DNA from: Bombyx mori
Lineage: Eukaryota > Arthropoda > Insecta > Lepidoptera > Bombycidae
Assembly (NCBI RefSeq): GCF_030269925.1
Contig: NC_085109.1
Location: forward strand, 3,286,001 to 3,350,000
Direction of reading: 5' to 3'
Length of the DNA: 64,000 bases
Position 1 is the first letter of the stretch. Every line of letters starts with the position of its first letter. The translations under genes and the position numbers were made by a program. Positions 33,701-61,981 of the stretch are shown here, in pieces. The notes beneath the pieces were generated by a model. It saw nothing but the letters and a program-made list of their open reading frames with translations. It was not told the DNA's origin and ran no database searches.

Positions 33701-35873
33701 GAGTGTTATGTCTACAATGTATAATTTAAAATGAACACTATAACTCACTAAGTTACTAGACTATGAGCGGTGAGTTGGTAAACTGCAGTACATTCTTTTT
33801 TATACTGTCTATGTTCGTGTATGTTACAAGACACGACCCGCAATTTTGAGAGTAGGAAGTTATCAGGGGAGAGGTGATCATAAATGAAAAGTTTTATTAA
33901 AGAATACAGGTCCGAAAAAAAGGTTGAGAAGCACTGTTCTAGTCATCAGTTTTTACTGTCTTAGTTTCTAGTTCTTACTTTCCCAGGAGCATTGATGACT
34001 CCGGTGTTGTATCCGAATTGTAACATTCCCAACACCGCCGTAAAAATAGCGTACGACAGGAAGAATGTGAGGCCCTGTGAGTATGAGCATAATGTCATAA
34101 TCAAACTGTTCAATTTCAACCTAACATATGATAGAGGAGGAATTTTTTTCATAAGCATAATAAAGCTCTCCAAATAAAGTCTTCCTTAAGATTTAAAACT
34201 CTTTGCTTATAAGTCTTGGATATATTTTACGGTAAGTCGAGATATATTTGAAAATGCCTAATAATCTCTGAGTCTGACTCTGATGTGCCAAGTAATTATT
34301 GAGGCAATGAAAAATCCGTCACAGGTTTAATAAGGAGTTAATATATTGTATATTTTTGACAGATTTGTTAATGTTACCTTTCATATGGTGACTATGTACT
34401 CAAGCGAATTATGTAACTCTTTGGGTTGTGACCTTGTCAACTATTTAGCCATCGAGATAAAATTTAAAATAATAAAATGATTTTTAATACATTATTTGCT
34501 TAGTAAAATTTATAAAAATTATAGTACATAGAATTTTCTTTCATATTTTTCATGATGTTATCTTATGACTTGTAACTGGAATTTTCTAAAGATGTAATTT
34601 GAAAATTATGAACGAATTTGAATCTCACTTGTTCGAGCAGCCTGAGTTTCCTCTGTTGGGTGTGTTCCTCGAGCCTATCAACATATTCGCGGAGTTCTTC
34701 TATTTCTTCCTTCACCAGTTGTACAGTCTCCAGTTCTTGCTTGATGGCTACCATATCCCGTTTTACCTGAACCAGTACAATTTGTTCTCAAATTGATTTT
34801 TATGTTTCACAAAATCCATTGTAAAAGTTTTCCACTAGGTTTTATTATCCAGAAAACCAGTTATATGCTTCAAATTCATGAAAATATATTAAACTTTGAT
34901 GACTTTATTAGACCTGTCTGAGCTTTGTTGATTCTATGCAATTTAATAATTAGCAATAATGGTTTATGGTGCCCAATTTACTATTTAATAAATTAAATAT
35001 TCTTGAAATTATTCACTCTGTTAAAGGTTGCACTAAAACAGTAACCTTTCATTGGTTAATAAACTGTTCATCCGTTTAATTTAGTTAAAACTTACTATTG
35101 AACTGCTTTTAGGAATTAATTATTAAACAGACGTTTAGTTAGTGACAGTCTTACAATTACATGACTACTGTTATTCTCATTTATAAATTGCAAGATTAAA
35201 CATGTGTTTTGTTTGATGTTATAACAGTACTGAGGTACAGTCAACAAATTTGCATCCCGAGGATTAAATTAAATTAAATTCTTGTAGATTGTTTTTCTCA
35301 AAATGTAACTGTACATAGTTTACTTCTAAAAATATGACAATTTGTAGAAACCTATTAATTCACAAATATAATTTTGGCTTTTTTGTATATTTGCTGTAGT
35401 AGTAAATTCATCAATGATGACAATGTGAAATATATAGTAGATTTATGGAAATAGCAGAAGCATGATCATAGTTAGACTATTTGGTGGAATTAAATTCTGC
35501 TGCACTTCCCAAAATAATAAAATGAGGAACAATAATATGAATATTATAAAGTTTGAAACAGCAATTTCAACAAACGTGAGAAAAATAATTGGAATTTGAT
35601 AAATAAATTGCTTTATAATACTTTTAGTTTCGTTAAGGCGTATCTATTTATAAATCTAAAATCAATTTCGCGGATTGCTAAGCTGAATTAAAATTTTTGT
35701 GAATAAATTGTAGTGTTTACCTCTGAAACTTCACTCTGGCATGACTCCACGCTCTTGGTAAACTCTTGCAGCTGCGTTCTGATCTCGCAGAGTGCGGCCG
35801 TAGTTTCCAGCTGTCGGTCGCCTCCCTGGAGCTCCTCAAGTTTGGCCGACAGATTCATGCTCATCACGCTCAC
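23983..35873 (-). CDS. Glut1: facilitative glucose transporter, GLUT1 ortholog, with coiled-coil N-terminal exons
   Basis: Exons in transcript order: 35721-35873, 34629-34766, 33979-34074, 33126-33286, 31820-31944, 31053-31223, 30273-30409, 29872-30030, 27243-27455, 25547-25771, 24885-25024, 23983-24130. From ATG 35864 they give 618 residues without a break. Residues 95-618 form the 12-helix major facilitator that passes glucose across the plasma membrane. Visible motifs include [61 protein letters not shown] and KVPETK. Residues 1-94 are a charged coiled coil in two phase-0 exons. Human GLUT1 (492 residues) has only a few residues there. I recall long isoforms at the fly Glut1 locus, unverified. 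More upstream exons may exist: an in-frame TGA precedes 35873, but a weak AAAACAG acceptor sits at 35874. Confidence 0.92.
24265..24520. repeat. Helitron-like dispersed repeat
   Basis: In the last GLUT1 intron. It has a TCTATACTATTATATAAA start, a middle of the 'CCGATTGACTTGAAACTTGG' type, and the end GCGGACGGATACAGCTAGT, which I recognise as a common lepidopteran Helitron-type 3' end. The hairpin was not verified. Confidence 0.5.
24885..25024 (-). CDS. Glut1: Glut1 exon with helix 12 and PETK motif
   Basis: Encodes [20 protein letters not shown] and then [20 protein letters not shown]. Ends in phase 2 before GTGAGC. Confidence 0.92.
25025..25546 (-). other. Glut1 intron with a LINE 3' scrap
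   Basis: At 25430-25535 (+) it holds GGCAGTGGCTTGGCTCTGCC through GTCTGCCTACAAAGGCAATA and an A-run. This is the 3' end of the same LINE family as 45826-46098. Confidence 0.65.
25547..25771 (-). CDS. Glut1: Glut1 exon with helices 9-11
   Basis: Encodes [39 protein letters not shown] and [19 protein letters not shown]. Phase 0 at both ends. Confidence 0.94.
25772..27242 (-). other. Glut1 intron
   Basis: About 1.5 kb, AT-rich, with an uninterrupted G tract near 26273-26290. A 68-codon Lys/Arg-rich + frame at 26400-26606 has no recognisable domain. Confidence 0.5.
27243..27455 (-). CDS. Glut1: Glut1 exon with helices 7-8
   Basis: Encodes [20 protein letters not shown], then [20 protein letters not shown] and FLIK. 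Phase 0 at both ends. The usual VFYYST of helix 7 reads VINYST here. Confidence 0.92.
27952..29227 (-). mobile_element. mariner-superfamily element, maT type (DD37D), decayed
   Basis: The 1,276-bp element in a GLUT1 intron has near-perfect inverted ends (ATCTGGTCATAAATACTG at the left, GTCTGGCCATAAATACTG read inward from the right) and TA at both flanks (27950-27951 and 29228-29229), the Tc1/mariner target site. It lies in the same orientation as GLUT1. Confidence 0.92.
28078..29088 (-). pseudogene. maT-type transposase, inactivated
   Basis: From ATG at 29086-29088 to TAA at 28078-28080 most of the protein is in one frame. Two internal stops break it: TAA at 28606-28608 and TGA at 28252-28254, the latter probably from a Trp codon. 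In the helix-turn-helix region (about 28965-29020) compensating frameshifts hide the family-like stretch [17 protein letters not shown]. The catalytic acids are visible in [16 protein letters not shown] and LNPLDY, with 37 residues between the second and third, as in maT elements. It cannot encode a working enzyme. Confidence 0.88.
29690..29785. repeat. GTGTAA hexamer tandem repeat
   Basis: About 14 units of GTGTAA with GTGCAA variants, starting some 85 bases inside the intron after the GLUT1 exon at 29872-30030. Confidence 0.85.
29872..30030 (-). CDS. Glut1: Glut1 exon with the large loop and start of helix 7
   Basis: Encodes [19 protein letters not shown], then [16 protein letters not shown] and [11 protein letters not shown], including the QLS motif typical of glucose-type GLUTs. 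Phase 0 at both ends. Confidence 0.94.
30273..30409 (-). CDS. Glut1: Glut1 exon with helix 6 and PESPR
   Basis: Encodes [19 protein letters not shown] and then [19 protein letters not shown]. Phase 1 start, phase 0 end before GTAAGT. Confidence 0.94.
30450..30705 (-). mobile_element. LINE 3' end, jockey/R1-like family
   Basis: Minus-strand copy in a GLUT1 intron. GTAGTGCTTTACAGACTCTA and GGCGAGAAACTCAATGGG are the inverse of the family's 3' region. A TA dinucleotide run follows at 30709-30744. Confidence 0.65.
30709..30744. repeat. TA dinucleotide microsatellite
   Basis: Starts as ACATATATA and continues as uninterrupted TA for about 15 units. Confidence 0.9.
31053..31223 (-). CDS. Glut1: Glut1 exon with helices 4-5
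   Basis: Encodes [40 protein letters not shown] and [13 protein letters not shown]. Phase 1 at both ends. Confidence 0.94.
31675..31765 (-). mobile_element. LINE 3' scrap, GGTCGGCGCA-type
   Basis: Reads GAGGTCGGCGCAACGTGTCA and later CAAGTCTTTTTAAGG on the plus strand; a shorter relative of 15425-15605. Confidence 0.4.
31820..31944 (-). CDS. Glut1: Glut1 exon with helix 3
   Basis: Encodes [40 protein letters not shown] and NC. Its first G completes an Arg codon across the GC-AG intron. Ends in phase 1 before GTATGT. Confidence 0.93.
31993..32130 (+). mobile_element. LINE 3' end fragment, jockey/R1-like family
   Basis: Plus-strand fragment in a GLUT1 intron with CAGAGTTTCTCGCTGAATCT and the GATTCAGCGAAGC segment; no coding part. 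Confidence 0.6.
32416..32602 (-). repeat. Bm1 SINE, diverged, with an internal deletion
   Basis: Minus-strand copy recognised by CTGCTTAGACAGGTGAATGA and CACAAAACGTCC-like ends. The middle of the body is lost. A separate + scrap (ATCACCGCCCTTCCTATTTC) lies just to the left at 32349-32372. Confidence 0.6.
33126..33286 (-). CDS. Glut1: Glut1 exon with helix 2
   Basis: Encodes [40 protein letters not shown] and [14 protein letters not shown]. It ends in phase 2 at AAG followed by GCAAGT, a GC donor; the next exon restores the Arg codon, so the junction is well supported. Confidence 0.92.
33465..33700 (-). mobile_element. LINE 3' end, jockey/R1-like family
   Basis: Minus-strand copy in a GLUT1 intron, with CAGAATCTACCACCGGATCG and GGCGAGAAACTCGGTGGA as the inverse 3' region and the start of the Arg-rich coding end near 33640-33690. 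Confidence 0.68.
33979..34074 (-). CDS. Glut1: Glut1 exon with helix 1
   Basis: Exactly 32 codons in phase 0 at both ends, the same size and phase as exon 2 of human GLUT1. Encodes [20 protein letters not shown] followed by [12 protein letters not shown]. Donor GTAAGA, acceptor ATACTCACAG. Confidence 0.95.
34629..34766 (-). CDS. Glut1: Glut1 upstream exon, second half of the coiled coil
   Basis: Forty-six codons, [20 protein letters not shown] through [16 protein letters not shown] and RKLRLLEQ, with heptad-like spacing of Leu, Ile and Val. Acceptor CTGGTTCAG, donor GTGAGA, phase 0 on both sides, so it joins cleanly to the helix-1 exon across a 554-bp intron. Confidence 0.82.
35721..35873 (-). 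CDS. Glut1: Glut1 upstream exon, first half of the coiled coil
   Basis: Open from GTG at 35871-35873; the first ATG is at 35862-35864. Encodes [20 protein letters not shown] and [20 protein letters not shown], ending in phase 0 before GTAAAC. An in-frame TGA lies two codons before the GTG, so this is either the first coding exon or an internal exon with a weak acceptor (AAAACAG). Confidence 0.72.
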
Positions 35874-37321
35874 CTGTTTTCAGGCATTCGCCTGTGCAGC
35901 TCATATTCACTGTTCGTACTTCTCCCGCATCTCGAACCAGCGAGAAGTTGAGCAAGGTAGTTTTTTTTTGTTTCCTCGAAACCTACCTATAATAAATGAT
36001 AGACTCATATTTAACCGAAAATACTAAAACTTTAAGAATTGTACTAGACCCTAGATTCAATAACAAATATACCGCAATACATGACACTACAATACAATAT
36101 TTTTAGAAATTATTTGGACTGTTTGTTTACTTACCTACCTACCTACTTTTCGTCTTCTGGTTTTAGTTTTGACACTTTTTTGTTTGATAGTTTGACAGCC
36201 ATACCTTTTTAATTTGCAAACGGCCTGTACAACTCGTATTTTCAACCATCTTCACTGTTTTTTTTTAATCTTCACTTAATACCTTTCAGTATAGTGATTG
36301 ACTTCTTACGATGTCATGATCACCAACCTTGCAATTATTGTATATTTCTACGAACTGTTCACTTTCTCAAAAGTTGAAAATCTAAAATGTAATTTTCATC
36401 ATTTTTACCAAATCTGTTCAATTGAAGTATATATTATTATATAGTATATTATTATATAGATAGTCTCACTAAAACTCGAGAACGGCTGGACGGATTTGGC
36501 TCATTTTGGTCTTGAATTATTTGTGAAATTCCAGAGAAAGTTTAAAAGGTAGATAAATATGAAAATGCTCGGAATTAAATAAATATAACAATTTGGTTTT
36601 TACTTTGATGTGTCCCCCGCCCGTCGGACGGATTCCTTTTGTTTGTTTTAAGTTTATTTTATACAAAAGCTTAGGTCTTTTATTTATCGATTGAGGCACT
36701 ACGAAGTCTGCCAGGTCAGCTAGTACTTAATAGAGAGATTGTTGGTATCTGTCAATTATAAAGTAAATTGTAACTCCAGGCCACGGAAGTCGGAATCCGC
36801 TTAGGAGTGTGCAACGAGTCACATAGAGAAACAGCATGTCCTGAAAATGAATGGTGCTGAATCGTTTTGGCTTTAAACTACTGTTACCGGCATGAATAAT
36901 TAAGAAAAGAACAGAACAGTACTCTTCTCAATAATGAAACTTTTCTTGCGTACCTTAACTTTGAGTAGTAGTACATATTGTAAGTTCAACCTATATATGG
37001 TAATTACAATGTCGTACCCATTTTTGCCGTGATGCTGTCATAAATTGATATTTAAACATTTCGCTTCTTATGCAATTACCTATACTTCGACCTCAAGTCA
37101 CAAGGTGGATGGCAGTATTCGTGGTGTGAAGTTTCTGTCCTAAGATAAACTTATAAAAAAACACAAAACGAGCTGCTCATTATTCAAATTCAGATGCACA
37201 AAATACCGGCTACCAGTTTCAATTGGAGTATAGTTCCGGTACGACACAAATATTCATACTTATCCAATACGAAAAATGTCCTACCGCAGTACTTCTAATT
37301 GGTAGCAGGATCTCTTTACTG
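35874..37321. other. upstream of the known GLUT1 exons
   Basis: AT-rich. A promoter or further 5' exons may lie here, but I can support none. It contains the Helitron-like repeat at 36461-36724. Confidence 0.4.
36461..36724 (-). repeat. Helitron-like dispersed repeat, inverted relative of 53812-54073
   Basis: Carries ACTCGAGAACGGCTGGACGG, TTGGTCTTGAATTATTTGTG and the end CTGCCAGGTCAGCTAGTAC. Read on the minus strand it contains a frame starting MPQSINKRPKLLYKINLK, shared with the second copy. Confidence 0.6.
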
Positions 37322-37453
37322 GATAGGACCTCTTGGGAGTCCGCACGGGTAGGTATTACCCCGGCTATTTCTGACGTGAAGCAGTTATGCGTTTCGATTT
37401 GAAGAGTGAGGCAGCAATTGTAACTATACGGAGACCTTAGAACTCATATCTAA
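37322..37453 (+). repeat. Bm1 SINE, left half of an interrupted copy
   Basis: Body from ACTGGATAGGACCTCTTGGG to CTCATATCTAA, where a DNA transposon begins. The right half resumes at 38568. Confidence 0.85.
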
Positions 37454-38567
37454 GGGCCTGGCCACAGCTACTGGCGGTGCGTTGCGAGGCGCGGCGGGCG
37501 GCGCGATTTGCGGTGGTATGCCACAGCTAGACTAGTTGCGACCGCCGCGGCGTCAGAGATGCGCGTATTTAGAGAGTCCTATCAAAGGTCCCTATCAACA
37601 GTGGCATGATATTACCTTGAAATAAGTGCGTTCTTAGCTGAAGATATTATTCAATCAAGAATAGGAGCGCACCCAGTTAGAAAAGGAGAGAACTTCACGA
37701 ATTTCACACTATTTATTAGGAATATAAGAACTATCCCGATAAATAGATTAATAGTAGAAAATAGATTCAACCTTCACAGAGATTACAGGTTCACATCTCA
37801 ATTTACCATACGTTTTACTTGGCGATGAAGCCTTAAAAATTATTAAATGCGCCCATATCCACCGGGTGGTTTAAATGCGGAATAAATAATTTTCGACAAA
37901 AGATTATCACGAGCAAGAGTCACAATTCAGTACGCGTTTGGTATTGTAACTAATAAATTTCGTATTTTTACGAAAAGTGTAAAGGAAAACAAAAAGCACG
38001 CAACATTGATTAAAAAGGTTTCGTGCCTGTTACACAATATTATATGAGAAAAAGATGCGAGACAGAGATGCAGATTTTCAGCAGTTTGTTTCCCAGTTTG
38101 AAGACTCCAATATTCACAATAGCGTACGCAGATCAAGACGGAATAATCGAGCAACAGTTCAAGCATCTAGAATACGAAATCAATTCAAATTTCAAATTTT
38201 ATTTCAATAATCCTATCCAAAAGTATCTATGAAACCACTACTACCAGAAAATTGTTGTTTTATTTCGTCCCACATTTTTTTTATAACATGCCTATATTTA
38301 TGTTGTGGATGTTTTGACACCCATATTTCTGGTCTACTCAGTATTACACTAATGAATTGTTCCACATCCATTATATTTTATTAGCTCAACGCGCGGTAAA
38401 AACAAAATGATTTGTTTCGGTCGCGCGATCCCTCAATGCGTCCACCGACACCGCCGCGCGCACCGCTCCGAGCTGTGGCCGCCTCTTGGCTAGTACATTT
38501 GTTTCACTCGCACATCGCGCCTCTTGCCGCGCCGCAATTCGCACCGCTCTTGGCTGTGGCCAGGGGG
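37454..38567 (+). mobile_element. PIF/Harbinger-type element nested in Bm1
   Basis: The 1,114-bp insert is flanked by TAA on both sides (37451-37453 and 38568-38570), the three-base target duplication of this superfamily. Its ends share CCTGGCCACAGC as inverted repeats. Both subterminal regions are CpG-rich and carry a second GCCACAGCT, so they look like transposase binding arrays. Removing it restores a continuous Bm1. Confidence 0.85.
37640..38050 (+). pseudogene. PIF/Harbinger transposase remnant
   Basis: Pieces in two frames match the DDE domain of this family: LPYVLLGDEALK in one frame, then MRPYPPGGLNAE, a stop, FDKRLSRARVTIQYAFGIV and a C-terminal CLLHNII in another. Known members read '..ENAFG..' where this copy has IQYAFG, so the third catalytic acid also appears lost. 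An N-terminal remnant reads RKGENFTNFTLFIRN. Stops and frameshifts show it is dead. Confidence 0.75.
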
Positions 38568-38670
38568 TAAAGGTGGGTGGCGGCATGTACGTTGTAGATG
38601 TTTATGGGCTCCAGTAACCACTTAACACCAGGTGGCCTGTGAGGTCGTCCAACCAGCTAAGCAATAAAAA
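38568..38670 (+). repeat. Bm1 SINE, right half of the interrupted copy
   Basis: Resumes at AAAGGTGGGTGGCGGCATG directly after the Harbinger element and runs to the A-rich tail. Confidence 0.85.
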
Positions 38671-41600
38671 AAATAAAAAAATATGGATACCTATGAGTTG
38701 AAAATTATTTTAAATTCTATGTAAGAATGATTTTAAAATTCCTCTTCATTTCCTTCAGAAACCTCTGAATCTACGAACTGGTTCTCTGTATCTTGTACCG
38801 TAAGGCCTAAAGTGCTCACTGGAATTGTTCGAAATTCAATAAATCATATCTTCAGAGGCTGACAGGACTACAATTTGTTTTTCAGCAAAATATCAAACTT
38901 GTAGATCTGAAATGGCCGTTCTAGAGTAATATAATGACGAGACCTGGAAGCGATGATGCACTGATGACCCCTGCTACTCTCGCCTACCCGCCCGACACTA
39001 ATTATCAAAGAGGTGGTTATATAATAAATACGGTGAGAAAAGAAAAATCTTTTTTTTTACGATTAATTTTATTTATTATCTATTTTCCTATCAACGGGCA
39101 TAGTACAGAGTTCAAGAATAAATTATTTTAACGGATCTGTTACATATTATTATTGCCATAGAGTTGAACTAGTCGAGAACATTACTTGTGGCACACCTTC
39201 TAGCGGCGTCCGGTACAAAAAGATTTGTTTTCCAACAGTGGCTTCGCGTTTCTATGCATTTTCCAGGAAAGCCTTAATTATTTATACAAGTGTCTTTAGT
39301 GTGAAATAATTAGAACCGAACAAGTTATCATTGTACTATACTTTTATTCCACGCTAGAGACGCTCAGAATCATTATATATTTAATAAATTTTTTTGTATT
39401 TTTTCACTTTTTTATTATTATTTATTTTACCTACAACTTACATACTTAATACTTAAGATCAATGAAACGTGTGGCTTCAGGTGTCGTTGGTGGGCATACT
39501 CTTTGTATATTTTACGACACACGCGTTTCCAAAACAAATAGTTGGAAATCAAATTCATTATTTTTGAAATCTAATGAATTAATTTTCTTAAATTAATTTG
39601 ATGGCACCAACAAAAGTGTTTTGTGTTTTCATTTCGAGACATTTACTCGACTATTACTTTTGTCAGTTCAAACACTACAAATAAAAGAATGATTTTATTA
39701 TGTAATAAAGATAAAGAATTTAGAATACTTTAAAAGACCAAAACGTTCAAATATTTAAAAAGGTCGACAAGGTCTTACATGCATGTGAGTGATAACATTG
39801 ATAGGACGTTATATAGAAAGTCACCTCCACACTTATGTAATGACTTATCCGTGTCAAAATACTACAAACTTGAATAAATTCCATTGAAGTAAGAGGGGAT
39901 GCGTGACAAGAGGCATGTTGTAGTAACACTGAACAACAAAATATCAAAAAATTCATACATTTCGGTTCTTTAATCTCTAAATCCGACTATGATATTCTGC
40001 ATAGTATGAAGCACTGGATCCTCATGAAAGTTGAAAAATAACATGCGTTTCAGCTTCTTCTGCTGGAAAACTTATTAGGAAGTTATCATGTCACGAATAT
40101 GTGAATAATATTGAGTGTATAACATAGCATCACAATGTAAGGAACGCATTATTGTCAACAAGTGTTAAATATTACAATAAATAATATTGTTAACAAATAA
40201 CGAACATGCATAATATTATATCGATAAATCAAAGGTCAATCATTTCAGAGGAAGTTTTGTATCAAATTGCATCTGCGTATATAATAATGGTGGCTCAAAT
40301 TGGTTGTCAACATCATTGCATATCCTCTTACTTCTATCATCTATGGTAATGACATCGCAATTAAAATTTAATAGTTTTACTTACCTCGCTCCGGTGCCGT
40401 GTCAAGTGTTTAACCAAATGAGACATTCCAAACATACACTTAACGATAAAAAAATCTATTTTAATGCCTTCATCATTAGGTATTTACACAATTACCTAAA
40501 ATAATTAAATTATACCAACTTAAAGCTCCACTATTGTGAAACACTATTCCATCTTTTACAGGTACTGGTCACTCGAAAAGAAAATTGAATCTTTAATGGA
40601 ATAAACAATATATTAATGCACTTTTCGACATTTTATGACAGAACGATTGCACTGGGAATACATTAATAACTAATATTCTATAAGACTTACAGTCGGGCGA
40701 TTCATTCATAATTAAATATAATAATTATACTAAACATAAAAAATACCATTCTGCCATAAAATTAAATGCGCGCCGCTGAACAAAGTGTACAACGATGGTT
40801 ATGTAAAAAATAATAAAAATGAGATGGTCGCTTGTAATTGTGTAACGTAATGTTTGCAAAAATTCAAAACTACTGAGTGGAATAACTTTAACAGTTCTTA
40901 TTCTAATGTATTATTTATTGAATTGTTCGATTGAAGAATGTAAATACGAATCGATAAGTTTACATAATATATATATAAAAGTGCATCCATTGTACGTTCT
41001 TTATAGACTTACACGAAAGGACAGCGTCTCAGCGATAGTGGGTTCTATTCAAACACCAATTTTATTATTATATACGTATTGTCAGTTGTTCGCTATCGAA
41101 CACGTTAAGATCGGACTATCGAAGACGCGGCCCTTTACTGAAACACGGACCTGAGTAGATAAAAAGCGTATAAATACATTATTGAGCTTCGTCGGTTAGC
41201 ATGCAGACCAACGATGCGTTTGTAGCTCTGCGTCTAGTCAGACCCGAGTGAGCTGTGAGTTGATGAGAGTCACCAATGATGAATTATGATGGTATGTCCA
41301 TTGTTCATTCGTTGGTGACTTGCGGATGCGAAATAAAACTACGTTGTTAGCAAATGAACGCCGTTTAATGAGGTCTAATTGTCTTTGATACATATTGTTG
41401 TAATACATTTTGTTTTCGGCTGCTAATGAACATACCAGCATAACGCGCGCGCCCGCACGTCTGCGACTCCACGAGACAATGTTTGCTGATGAGAAATTAC
41501 ACAAAAGCATTATATCGTGTTAACATGTATTTGTCACATATTGGTCACAAAAAATTTCAATTGATCTCGCCAAAACTTGAAGCCAGTCAGTCAGGTAAGG

Positions 41601-42798
41601 CTAGTTTAGAATTTCTCATCCAACAAATACTGTCCGGTGAAGCCGTGCAAGGGGCAATTAGTTGGCCCCGCCCTCCTCTACTAACGTGAACCCTAGTCAC
41701 ACATGACGCGCGACATTTAACCGTCACGCAGAAAATGTAACAAGAAAACTTTACGCAAATACTTTCATCAGACGTTACCCAAATTCGCTATAAAGCTTCT
41801 TAGTTCATTTTACACAATCACCTTTAAAACTTTACAATCTCTCTATATTGGACTGCTCGTTTTCGATACGAAACATGCGTTCAACGATACTCTATCTATA
41901 TTACCAAAGATAAATCTATAATTATGTACGGACATAGATTAATAATCGTTTGCAATATACATAGAGCACCGATTGTTTCCAAGCTTTTATAATTTTGACA
42001 TTAATATTCGCGCGATTCTGACGCTGAAGACAACACCGCGTAGTACGACCACAACTTACTATTTGACACAATTTAGACCAAGTTTCGAATTTAAAGCACA
42101 CGTTGAAGGTACAAAACGTTCCACTACTACACCGGTTGCAGTGTGTGTGTACAACAATAACGTATTCCAATCACACATTGACTAGCAATCTCGCACGTAC
42201 AGGATTTAAAAAATGGAACAGCAGAGGGGCCTTATTCTCGTAACGTTTTGTATATACGCGCACTTTAAACGAATTTTCAAAACGCACCAGAATAAGTCCG
42301 CGTACAGAACACACTTCGCATCACACACGCACACATTCACGCGAAGATCGAACTTGCAGGAACGCAATCGATGGACCCCGCGGGCAAGAATGAGCAGTAC
42401 AAAAATGACGATTTAAAAAAACCTTGTACTAATCTTCGCAATATGCATTTTATAGTTTGACACGCTCGTGCGCGATCTTATAAAAAGCATTTAAGGTCTT
42501 TGTTAAATTTTAACAATATGTATAATACCATTGCCAATTCGACAAATGACAAGGCTTGTTACGTACGCCCTTGTGCCCTTCGATTACGGTCAATAAAATG
42601 TTAAAAGAACGTAAGTAGACGAATGGTCCTGTGTCATATTCTGTGTAAACGGGTTTATAGTGTTTGTGTTGAGTAGGGTGACGGCGTGCAGAACGCGAGT
42701 AGTGGTGGCGGAGCCGTGGCGGGGGGGCGCGCGGGGAAGCGGCGAGGCGGCGGGGGGCAGGGGGCCTCTGGCACGGCTCCTGCTTGATATGCGCCTTT
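38671..42798. other. intergenic DNA between the PP2A-C 3' region and GLUT1
   Basis: About 4 kb without a recognised gene. A TATAAATA word at 41168-41175 is followed by a 16-codon + frame at 41201-41251, which I do not call a gene. Segments near 42215-42400 are more CpG-rich and could hold a GLUT1 5' exon. Confidence 0.4.
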
Positions 42799-42799
42799 T
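42640..42799 (-). other. candidate 3' untranslated exon of PP2A-C
   Basis: A strong donor (GTGAGT) follows the PP2A-C stop by seven bases, and the next good minus-strand acceptor is TTTTGTGTTTGTAG ending at 42800. The sequence that follows is GC-rich and could be the final exon. Its end cannot be set by eye. Confidence 0.4.
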
Positions 42800-43255
42800 C
42801 TACAAACACAAAATGTATAACGTCAGTACGTGGAGACATCGCGGCCTGTCTGGTGGACTGCCCGACACATGAGGTGACGTAATAAGAAAAACTGGCAGCA
42901 GCATTGAGTGTACGGTAATGTCTATTCTTTTGCCTTTACAATACACCGGTAAATTACATCACTTACAATAATATACCACCTCTCAATTACAATTATCCAT
43001 ATTATGAATGTGAAAGGGTGTATTTGTTTGTCCTTTTCATATTGAAACGAACCAACGGGTTGTATTTTTTTTTAAAGTGATGATTGGGTCAAGAGAGGTA
43101 CAGACTACGTTTTATCCCAAAACAATTCTCAGTACCACAAGAAACTCCACAAGAAACTATAGTGAAATTTTTCCTTGACCGAAGCTGTGAGTAACCGCAA
43201 GTAACATATATTATTTTTATAATAGAAACAAAGTCGTATGATACTCACGGGCAGC

Positions 43256-61823
<18,568 letters not shown>

Positions 61824-61973
61824 TATAATTATGTGTGTGATTAACGTACAAGACGTTAATTCAAACTTTGGCTTTTATTAGGTATTTAATGTACACAAAA
61901 TCATGCGAAATAACTATTTTACACTTTTTCAAAAAATTGACTAAAGCGGACACTTTACAAAATGGCGTTTGCG

Positions 61974-61981
61974 TGACGTCA
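61974..61981. promoter_or_regulatory. perfect CRE octamer upstream of PP2A-C
   Basis: TGACGTCA lies about 150 bp upstream of the PP2A-C start codon. A CAAAATGGCG word beside it at 61958-61967 resembles a YY1-type element. From memory, mammalian PP2A-C promoters also use a CRE; the function here is inferred. Confidence 0.5.

Noticed and set aside
35905..35935. A short minus-strand reading RWFEMREKYEQ just upstream of the coiled-coil exon
   Set aside because: It looks coiled-coil-like, but it ends in TGA and no pair of splice sites would join it in frame; an intron there would be under 40 bases.
42510..42839. A 109-codon minus frame with Pro/Arg-rich start
   Set aside because: It lies downstream of the PP2A-C stop in GC-rich sequence that is better explained as 3' untranslated exon; no recognisable domain.
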